A DNA stretch of 14,609 nucleotides from Spirogloea muscicola (taxonomy: Eukaryota; Streptophyta; Zygnematophyceae; Spirogloeales; Spirogloeaceae): contig WELB01000347.1 of NCBI GenBank assembly GCA_009602725.1, positions 26,403-41,011 of the forward strand, given 5' to 3'. The translations under genes and the position numbers were made by a program. Positions 1-7,044 of this stretch are shown here, one piece after another (position 1 is the stretch's first letter; the number at the start of each line of letters is the position of its first letter). A model generated the notes under the pieces. It saw nothing but the letters and a program-made list of their open reading frames with translations, was not told where the DNA came from and ran no database searches.

Positions 1-46
1 CGCGCCTCGCCGCCCCTCCGCTCCGCCGCCCCGCCCTCCGGCGCCC

Positions 47-1209
47 ATGGTCCGCGCCGCCGCGCCCGCCTCGCCTCGCCTCGGCGAGGCCTCCTCCGCC
101 CCGCTTCTCGCTCCATCTGGAGCCCTCCTGGCGCCTCGAGCGGCCGCCGTGCCTTCCGCCTCAGCCCGCTGGCGCCCATGCAGATACTGCGATTGCCGAG
201 AAGTTTGAGCATGTCACCGGCTTGGAGCGCGAGGAGCTGGAGGCCGAGCTCGAGGTAGCCCCGCGCTCGCATGGCCGGCCGCCCATGCGCCCCTTTGCGC
301 ACGGCTCGGCCCAGCCTTGCCCATCCTGACCTGCGCGAGCGGCGGCTGGCCCCTTGCGCTTGGCAGGGCACGTCCCGCTTCGAGACCAGCCCGCCTTCGG
401 GCCCCTTTGGGACACTGGTGCCGTACCAACCCTCTCCCCCTCCCTCCCCCACCCCGCTCCTTGCAGGCCGCTCTTGATCCTCGTGTCAAGAACCCCACTG
501 CACCCTGTGCTGCTATGAGCTCGTGCCCCCTTCTTGAGACGACTCCATGCCGCCTGGCCTTCCATGAGCGACTTTCAGCTGGCTTGCGTCGAGTGCTTGG
601 CTGTACAGGATGCCCCGGCTCTTGTGGAGTCTCAGTTCGACGAGCGAATAGTGGGCTGCTCAGGAGGCTTTGGGGGTGAGACTCCATACTCCTGCTTCCA
701 CAGCTTGACATTCAATGCAGCTGCTTTCAACAAATGGGGGGCTGATCTTTCTTGATTTCATCATGCCAGTCTCAAATTCGTAATGTGACAAGTACATAGC
801 CGTGGTGCTTTTGCTGAGGACCAGAGTACGAGCACGATGTTGTGTGGTTCAAGCTGAAGAAAGACAATGACCACCATTGTCCTGTCTGCGATCAAGTCTT
901 CCAGGTGCGTGCTTGTCGCTACAGATGATGTGCATTTCTGGTGACCTTCGAGAGGGTGCAAAATGGATATGCTCATGTTGTCCCTTACTGATGTGCTGCT
1001 TAGACGTCAATGGACTGCGGTATATAGTGTATCATCAGCACATGCTGGCTGCTTTCACTGGAGAAGGCTATATTAGTGTGTTTGGCCGCTTTGGATTGAG
1101 GAGTCTCAGCAAAAGTGCATCGGAAATTATGAAGGTATTCACAACAGGTCTGGTTTCGCAGCTCAAGGTTGTAGGAGAAGGAGGCATACCAGGCGGTCAC
1201 CACCATTGA
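47..1209 (+). CDS. COX5B: Cytochrome c oxidase subunit 5b, mitochondrial (COX5B/Cox4 family), 5 exons, start unresolved
   Basis: Nuclear-encoded structural subunit of respiratory complex IV, on the matrix side of the inner mitochondrial membrane, with a zinc site. Proposed exons: about 47-254, 367-417, 609-675, 819-904 and 1162-1209. All introns are GT-AG and phases agree (0, 0, 1, 0). The joined protein shows VTGLEREELEAELEG, then SGPFGTL joined to DAPALVESQFDERIVGCSGG, then EYEHDVVWF, CPVC and a tail ending GGHHH. This order matches plant Cox5b, whose pattern is GPFGT-xAP-xxV-RIVGC-EHDVVWF-CPVC-HHH. Visible candidate zinc ligands are the GC of RIVGC and the CPVC pair. Exon 1 has no in-frame ATG. 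The only good candidate, ATG at 47, opens an Ala/Arg/Ser-rich leader typical of a mitochondrial presequence, but it is one frame off and meets TGA at 206. A 1-nt indel near 170-180 would reconcile them, or the true start lies outside the window. Family call is sure; the start is not. Confidence 0.9.
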
Positions 1210-1815
1210 GCCCGCACAAGTTGCACACAGCCCGCAAGCACGACCTAAAGCGCTTGTGCAGAGAAGACTGGCCATAACTTGCCAGTCCTTGGTTGGACAG
1301 CATAAAACACCGACCCTGAGTCTGCAACATCGTGCCTGTCACGAACTGCAGAAAAGCCAAAGGCGCATTCTGGGTTGCACACTAGTCTGATTGACCGTGA
1401 CGCACTCTTACAGGAACCTTCCCTGTGATTGCCTGCCTCGGTCACACAAACTGGCCTTCGTTTCAGTAAACAGATTCCTTGGTGACGCCTACCATTCGTT
1501 GACAACCACGAGCCAGGTTTCTCCACCAAATTATGTTGATTGTCAAGTCTGCCCATCTTTACTTACCAGGGAGGCTTTTGAACAACTCTCGGGTCATTGC
1601 CAAGGGAGTGTTGTGTTTACATGCTATGACCTCTTTAATGGATGCTCGGTGTCAAAAGGTGGAGAATGCTGAAAGTATGAAAATAAATTATCAAAATAAA
1701 AGGGAATGCATGGCAAGAAGGTGCCTGCCATGTCCATTTGCAAGCTGTTCTCACTTTGCACAGCAATCATGAAGCTTGCCAGACTGCACGGCATCTTCTG
1801 GTGTCTCTGTGCACA
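1210..1815. other. Intergenic region between convergent COX5B and TauE/SafE genes
   Basis: No coding pattern is recognised in either strand, and the open frames here have no family signature. It should hold the 3' untranslated regions of both convergent genes. An AT-rich patch at 1678-1702 contains two AATAAA hexamers (1683-1688 and 1696-1701) on the plus strand. They could serve as a poly(A) signal for COX5B, but they lie about 470 nt past its stop, so this is only a possibility. Confidence 0.5.
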
Positions 1816-4800
1816 CTAGTCTGAAATGCAGAGTCTATGAAAGCCCATGGCCTCACCTTTTAAATAGCGCTGGTATACATCCAATGTGCCGAACAAAGCT
1901 GCCAGGAGTACAAGCAGAAAACCAGTGAGATTGGAGAATTCAAACCCTCTCCATGTGTTGAAACTTTTGCTGCTGATATGTGCTACTGATATTCACTCGC
2001 TTAGGCATTTAGCTGTGTGTATTGCCCCAACAAGAAGCTCCGCTCCTTTGCTGGGTATCAATGCTTCAGTAGCTTGTAAGTTCATACCCATGAGGAGCAC
2101 TGACGTAGCAATAACTCCAGCAACAGCAAAGATGATGAGTGACTCCCGGCCATATTTTACGACGGCGCGCTGAAGTGCGATGAGCCCTCCTAGGGATGAT
2201 AGCATGCAGATGGTTGCAAAGTAGATTGCTGCAAACCACCATAACACGTAGTATTGGAGCCAGCTCTTCCTTCTCTAGACATTCTAAGCACAAACTCTGC
2301 GTGCCGTCTCCTATACCACAAGTTACTTCATCGTGGTGTTGCAGTCTTTCATGTCAGCATAGGCTTTCTAGCACATGCAAACACGTCCAACCGGCACCGG
2401 AAACAAAAGCATGTAAGAGGTGCAGAAATTGGAAACCTCATTGAAATTTCTTACCGAAGTCCACAGGTATACGCCCAAGGAGGTAAAACTCGGACACAGA
2501 CATCGCTGACGAGAATAGCACCATGAACGCCCCAGTAGCTGCCACCACCTGCAAGGGCATGTGGACCAGATGTCGTATCTAGGAGCAGCCACACATAGGA
2601 TGTAGAAAGGCAGCAATGGGACTGGACCATACCTGGGGAAGCATACCAAGCTCAACAAGGAGGGGACTGATGACCATGCCACCCCCGATTCCTAGCAGGC
2701 CACCCATACACCCTGCGCATAACGCGCTCAGAGGTAGCAGCAGCAGCTGCTTCCTACTAAATTCTACATCACCCTCTCCATACTCAATACCCTGTGCCAG
2801 GCGCTGCCTGTGCTCCCCAGAAAGTAAGCATACAATCCATGCTGTGAGCCCCAGAGCCAAAGGAATCTGCACGCATTGAACTCGAGAGACACCTGTTGTA
2901 TCAGCAAGCATTCTGATGGACTGTCTGCTAGACTCCATCTGTGTCATATACTTTTTAAGATAGACTTGCTGATGAGATGATCATTCGACTGCACGATGTT
3001 CAAGAGACTTCTAATACTGTCTTCATGGAATGCAAGCAATGTAGGCTTGTGTTGTCTCACAAAGCCCCTGCATGCGGACATACCTGGCTCGTGGTCAGCA
3101 TCCAGTATGCAGGCCCACATACTTGAGCATGAAGAGGACCATGTGCTCCCTACAATAATCACAGCCGTCAAGTCCAACATACGCTCATTTTTTCATATGT
3201 ACATAAATAGCAGGCCTGCAAATGCTCAAGCAGGAGCTTCCAATAATGGTAAGGTATCAGGTAAGAGAGCGGAGACCTTAAGTATTTGAATAAGTAAGAA
3301 GGATAGCCAGATAAGACCAAGCATCAGCATCTTCAGAGCAGGAAACAGTGGCTCCCTGCGCACCTGCTCACAGGTAAGGCTCACAGTGATCATCACACCG
3401 GATTATACTTGTGTACTGCGACCTTACAAAGGCATAATACTTCTGTAATCAAATACTCGGCAAGAAAAGCCTCATTTAGAAAATGGCATGACCTCCTCAA
3501 ATCACACAACAATGTGAACTCAACAATAGATGTTACGACGTTCAAGTCCAACGTAGTTGAAAAGCAGCAAATTTTGACACATTTTCCTGGGTTTGTCAGA
3601 CGAGGTCGGTGCGTACTTGAGGAAGCAAGGGCTCGGCAAGGTTCGCTAGAGCACTTGGGTCTTGTGATGGATAGTGCTGCCCACTCTGTGCAAGGCTTAG
3701 TTTCTCGCTGGCCCATACATTCTCCGCAGAGTGTACAGATGTCAGCCACGGCACTGCAGCTGTAAAGCCTGGCATTAGCAGAAAAACCATCCGCGCGGCA
3801 CATTATTGCAAAGTGTTGAAGAGCTCAGGGCCAGCAGATACATCTAAGAAGACTGAGCGAGTATACTGCACCTCTTGACGTGGGAGAGCTGACAAAGCTC
3901 TCAATGCCACAGCCGTCAGCGTCAGTCAGTGATCCATCCTGTTTGCCCTGCCATGGGACTCACAATCGAACTGCTCAGTTAGAGTGCAAGAAAACCCGGA
4001 AGCAACAAGAGTAACTGCTGTGCTGTACATGCTACAAGGGAGATACTGGTGAGCTGCAAGGCTCACATTCGTAAGGCATGCAGCATCTTCACGGTCCCAA
4101 AGAGCTCGTGCACTGCTGAAGCTTCTGGCAGTCACATCTGCATGAGTAGAGGCTGCAGTCATCACAAGGGCTCCGATGGTGGAGTGCATAGAAGCTGACA
4201 GCACGCCAATGCAGGAGCTGGAGGATGGAGGTGGTAGTGACAAGGCACGTCTGGCGTGGAAAGCACGCTCACAGGAGAGGATGGCTGTGAGGAGGACGAT
4301 GATGAGCCAGGAGGGGAAGACGATGTTGCACAGGACGCCCGCAGAGATGCCGAGCAGCAGGCACGGCTCCAGGAGCAGCACGGTGTCGTAGTCAATCAGC
4401 GGCCGCTGCTGCGAGGGGTGCTGCAGGCGCCCATTGTACAGGAAGCTCGTGACCGCGCCACCGAAGATCATCGCTGAGAGGCGCCATCACGAACGAGCTG
4501 CAGGTTCAGCGGCCGTCTCATCGGGCTCCCCTCTCGGCACGACGCCAGATGGGCGAGCAGCAACGGGAGCAAGCGGGAAGGGATGGCAGCCGAGGAGTTG
4601 GCAGCACGCACACTTGGACAGTGCTGCGGAGGTCTTGGCGTCAAACTGCAGGAGGAGGTTGAAGAGGGGCACGAAGAGGCCTCCGCCGCCGACGCCGCCG
4701 GCGCATGCAAGCGTGGCACTGATGGCTCCTACGATCGTCGCAGCGATCGTCCGAGGCTCCCGCACATCGAGGGGCTGCGTAAGCGGCGTGCGCTCGTGAG

Positions 4801-5071
4801 CAGCCGGCAGCTCAGAGGAGGTCGCGCGCAGGGGGGGGGGGCTGCAGCAGGCCCGGCGCTCTCACGGGCCAGGGCTGGGAGTAGTTGTGGCGCGGGATGC
4901 GCCACGCCGCCAAGCTAGGCAGGCCCGCCGGCGGCACTGCTGCCGTCCCGGGCAGTGCCGGGGGAGCGGCGGCGTCGTGGAGGCGGGTGCCAGGCAAGGC
5001 GCCGGCAGCGCCGCGCAGCGGCAGCGGCAGCAGCAGGAGCAGGAGCAGGAGCAGCGGCGGCGGCGGCGGCG
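1816..5071 (-). CDS. TauE/SafE-family (sulfite exporter-like) membrane protein, plant type, 10 exons, 5' end incomplete
   Basis: Multi-pass membrane protein of the TauE/SafE anion-exporter family; the substrate of plant-type members is not settled. Exons on the minus strand: about 5071-4612, 4473-4273, 4137-4067, 3721-3617, 3363-3277, 3149-3084, 2866-2633, 2548-2455, 2228-2088, 1898-1816. All introns are GT-AG and phases match throughout. In order the product shows a leucine-rich signal segment (LLLLLLLLLPLPLRGAAGA, about 5055-5000), CAGGVGGGGLFVPLFNLLLQF, FDAKTSAALSK, MIFGGAVTSF, PLIDYDTVLLLEP, a loop with YVTARSFSSARALWDRED, LGLIWLSFLLIQILK, CGPAYW, LGIGGGMVISPLLVELG, ATGAFMVLFSSAMS, KYGRESLIIF and a tail EAMGFHRLC. 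The duplicated GGxGGG/GIGGG halves, the IDYD motif and the Y/A-MGF-LC tail are all plant-type features. The exon 4 acceptor (3721) is the least certain junction. Exon 1 needs a 1-nt frame change at the G-run 4831-4841, and no start codon remains before the N at 5072. Confidence 0.9.
4831..4841. repeat. G homopolymer (11 nt) interrupting TauE/SafE exon 1
   Basis: Eleven consecutive G lie exactly where the minus-strand reading frame of the signal-peptide half of exon 1 (stop at 4812-4814) must shift by one to join the frame of the first transmembrane segment. A homopolymer length error in the assembly is the simplest explanation. A real allele with a broken gene is the alternative. Confidence 0.7.
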
Positions 5072-5072
5072 N
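5072..5072. other. Single undetermined base, probable assembly gap or misjoin
   Basis: The only N in the window sits in a GGC/GCC trinucleotide run. On one side is TauE/SafE exon 1, still open and without a start codon. On the other, mid-protein sequence of a plus-strand repeat begins immediately. Loss of both gene structures at one N fits a collapsed gap better than a single miscalled base. Confidence 0.55.
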
Positions 5073-5521
5073 TGCTGAGTGGGATCGAGTTTTCGCAACC
5101 ATTGTCGAGAAGCATCCGAGCTTCGACAAGGACATTCTAGCCTGCCTAGCCAAGTACAAGCTCCTCGACGAATCCTACAAGGAGGAGAATAGAAAGAGGG
5201 GCACTAGCGGCGAGGCAGCATCAACCCTCGCGGCAGTGCAGCCGAGGTCTTCGACATCATCGACTCATATCGGGGATGTCAGGGCACTTCAGCACATCTT
5301 GACAGCGCCGGCTGCTCTGCCGATCTTCCGGGCATGGCGCCCAGACAGGAGGCTTCGACAAGTCAGCGGAAGACGAAGGCCGAAACACAGCTGAATCGGC
5401 TGGAGGCGCTACTGACTCGACTATTGACCGAGTAGGACTCGTAGAGCAACAGCAAGCGGATTTGCGGGACATTAAGTCCCTGCTCAGCAGGCTGATTGAG
5501 AAGCTGTCGTCTCCTGTTTAG
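5073..5521 (+). pseudogene. Frameshifted repeat-family protein with Myb/SANT-like (trihelix-like) domain
   Basis: The plus strand reads EWDRVFATIVEKHPSFDKD, then AKYKLLDESYKEENRKRGTS and GEAAS. The spacing of W, KYK-L-SYK and G-S-GE is like Myb/SANT-like or trihelix DNA-binding domains. That class call is my inference. After about 5240 the frame must change once to continue as FDIIDSYRGC through DLPGMAPRQEAST. An in-frame TAG follows near 5432, and a second frame change is needed before [22 protein letters not shown], ending at TAG 5519-5521. The segments around GTSxEAAS, DxYRGC, DLPGMAP and [15 protein letters not shown] recur on the minus strand at 6481-6780, so this is a dispersed family. 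Its beginning is cut off at the N at 5072. Two frame changes and internal stops make it a dead copy. Confidence 0.65.
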
Positions 5522-5811
5522 CTGTGTGATTTATTTGGTTGCCCAGGGCACCTTTTGGCTCTTTGGACCTTGTCCTTCTTTTTGGGCTGGCCTTTTTCAG
5601 CCCCTACCCTCTGTGGGCGAGCACATTCCTTTCTCTCTTGCGACGTCGAGTGTCGGCCTGTTTGCGGCGTGCTCAGGCTCATGCTTTTCAACAGAAAGTG
5701 AGAACTTGCTCTCCCAAAGGGGGCAAGGGTTGTGGAAAGCCAGCCCGAAAAGACTTGACAATGTTCGAAGGGGCCCAGAGCGCTGTCTCGGTACTTGAGG
5801 AGGATGAACAC
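5522..5811. repeat. Two facing LINE-type 3' tails with stem-loop cores
   Basis: A plus-strand tail at about 5560-5640 has a GGGCTGG...CAGCCCC stem-loop followed by GTGGGCGAGCAC. It resembles the DNA after the LINE stop codon at 11502. Facing it, a minus-strand copy at about 5705-5811 leads from the LINE remnant whose stop is at 5812-5814. It keeps the complement, with CCAGCCCG near 5740. No gene is recognised here; the open frames crossing it are non-coding. Confidence 0.55.
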
Positions 5812-6050
5812 TCAACAATTACGAGTGAGGAGCCGCAAATTCGAAAGACTAGCCAGCCGGAAAGCAATGCCCCTGACGAAAGCCAGAGGCTGCAGCGAGA
5901 GCACGGCCGGCATGCAGGTGCAAGGCGTGGGCATGGATCGCTGGAAAGACGCATACTGAAGACCTGAGATAACGAGCGAGCGGCATTGGACCACCAAGCT
6001 GGGCGAGCTCTAGTTGGTGAAAGAAGGGCTTGGATCTGCCATCTGAAATT
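5812..6050 (-). mobile_element. Truncated non-LTR retrotransposon (LINE) 3' end, minus strand, degenerate
   Basis: Read on the minus strand it ends SLSNLRLLTRNC with stop TGA at 5814-5812. This aligns with SLSDLRLLTRKY of the plus copy at 13870-14217 and SLSDLRLLSRGY of the copy at 14483-14609. Further upstream the DNA still aligns with the better copy through the HALHL-AGRALAAAS region and a TATGCG motif near 5960, but the frame shifts. It is cut off on the 5' side near 6050. It is a dead 5'-truncated copy, which is typical of target-primed reverse transcription. Confidence 0.65.
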
Positions 6051-6286
6051 CAGGCATCGATTAGCGACCTTCATGTATTGAACCATGGGTACTGAGCGGG
6101 TCAACTTGTAGTGTGTGATGTACGTCACTAGACGTGCTTGCCCCTGTACTTGGCCATTTTGACCTTAGTTTGTATCAACCACACAAAAAAAATTTCCTTT
6201 ATGCACAGCAAGACATGCTGATGGACTCGTCGGACTGTGACGATAGCATGGACTGCGACGATACTTGAAGAGGTCAAATCGATTTG
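6051..6286. other. Stretch without a recognised gene
   Basis: No family-level coding signal is seen. The interval contains an A8 run (about 6186-6193). It also has a short open frame of 18 codons ending at TGA near 6268 that is rich in Asp and Cys (two DCDD-like repeats). A CAG precedes this frame, so it could be the last exon of something, but nothing upstream supports that. Confidence 0.3.
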
Positions 6287-6400
6287 ACTGTTTGTCAAGA
6301 AATTTGTACATAGCCGTTGCCGGTCAGAGCCCTGGCGGCCCCTATTCCAGCTTATTGATCATCCTGCTAAGCAGAATCTCGGAATCTTGCGGACAATTTG
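6287..6400 (-). repeat. Truncated 3' end of the Myb/SANT-like repeat family, minus strand
   Basis: On the minus strand this reads ILLSRMINKLE then TAG, matching the family ending [10 protein letters not shown] at 6481. The DNA after the stop also aligns with the DNA after the 6481 stop. Both have GGGCCG, a run to TTGC, GTACAAAT and CTT in the same order. It is therefore a diverged 3' fragment lying directly downstream of the longer copy in the same orientation. Confidence 0.55.
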
Positions 6401-6480
6401 GAAAGAGGCAGATTGATAGACAGTCTAAGAAGTATTTGTACACGACCTCTTGCAATTAGAGAGATTCCTGCCGGCCCTTA

Positions 6481-6945
6481 TCACAGCTTCTCAATCGGCC
6501 TGCTGAGCAGGGACTTAATGTCCCGGATATCCGCTTGCTGTTGCTCTAGAAGTTCTACAATTCGAGGCAATAGCGCCTCCTCTTGATTCGCCTGTGCGTC
6601 GGCCTTCCTCTTCCCCTGACCTGTCGAGGCCTCCTCTTTGGGCGCCATGCCCGGAAGATCGGCAGAGCTGCCGGCGCTGTCATTATCTGCTGTGGTGCCC
6701 CGACATCCCCGATATAAGTCGATTTTGTCCCAGAGATCCGTCGCTCTGATGCGATAAGTCGATGCCGCCTCGTCGCTCGTGCCCCTCTTCCGAGGGCCCT
6801 CCAGGTTGGAGCTGCTGCCGTTGGCGGAGCCGACCTTGGCCGGCATCGCCGCCAGCTTCGGCCTCTTGTGCAGCTTCTTGGCGGGCGCCGCCTTCTTGGC
6901 GGCCGCCTTCTTCTTGCTTGCGTCCGACACCATGGCCGCCTCCAC
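6481..6945 (-). CDS. Chimeric ORF: ABCF-type (GCN20-like) N-terminus fused to Myb/SANT-like repeat-family C-terminus
   Basis: Open frame of 154 codons on the minus strand, or 150 from the inner ATG at 6933. The inner start gives [20 protein letters not shown], the hallmark beginning of plant and algal ABCF (GCN20-type) ABC ATPases. No nucleotide-binding domain follows: no Walker A, signature motif or rest of the transporter is seen downstream on this strand. Instead, from about residue 51, the frame runs into the repeat family with [31 protein letters not shown] and [16 protein letters not shown], ending PIEKL. Compared with the plus copy at 5073-5521 it lacks the first half of the Myb/SANT-like domain. 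It may be an ABCF first exon interrupted by an insertion, or a chimeric gene; no expression evidence exists. Its start is head-to-head with TOP3A. Confidence 0.5.
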   Translation of the reverse strand: MEAAMVSDASKKKAAAKKAAPAKKLHKRPKLAAMPAKVGSANGSSSNLEGPRKRGTSDEAASTYRIRATDLWDKIDLYRGCRGTTADNDSAGSSADLPGMAPKEEASTGQGKRKADAQANQEEALLPRIVELLEQQQADIRDIKSLLSRPIEKL

Positions 6946-7044
6946 CTACGACTGCGGCGGCGGCGGCGGCTTCTTTGTGCAGCTTCGCGGCGGCCTACGC
7001 CTTCTTGGCGACCGCCTTCTTCTTGCTCGCGTCCGACACCCGAT
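6893..7044. repeat. Tandem duplication (period 108 bp) of the ABCF-like start segment
   Basis: The block 6893-6934 recurs at 7001-7042 with few changes: both hold CTTCTTGGCGnCCGCCTTCT and then CGTCCGACACC. On the minus strand both encode [14 protein letters not shown]. The inner copy keeps its ATG (6933-6931). The outer copy has GTG-type sequence where the ATG should be and meets a TAG soon after, so only the inner copy can start translation. The duplicated DNA also forms the low-complexity 5' part of the TOP3A frame on the plus strand. Confidence 0.75.

Noticed and set aside
161-711. Long minus-strand open frames opposite COX5B
   Set aside because: GC-rich shadows; composition is Arg/Gly/Ser/Pro-rich without a family pattern, and the plus strand carries clear COX5B exons.
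1375-1825. Direct repeat GCACACTAGTCTGA at about 1377 and 1811
   Set aside because: 14 bases only; one copy overlaps the TauE stop codon. No flanking similarity, so chance or an unrelated short motif.
3926-4471. Single 181-codon open frame on the minus strand as one gene
   Set aside because: Only its first 66 codons and a middle piece (4137-4067) are coding. Between them lies a GT-AG intron, and the 3' part past 4067 is intron read-through. It belongs to the TauE/SafE gene.
4885-5394. 169-codon plus-strand open frame as one protein
   Set aside because: It spans the N at 5072, joining antisense TauE/SafE exon 1 to the Myb/SANT-like pseudogene. The Ser/Arg run is an artefact of the antisense leucine codons.
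5539-6128. Open frames of 142-146 codons crossing both strands
   Set aside because: They run through LINE tails and a degenerate LINE 3' end. No protein pattern except the antisense NLRLLTRNC ending already assigned.
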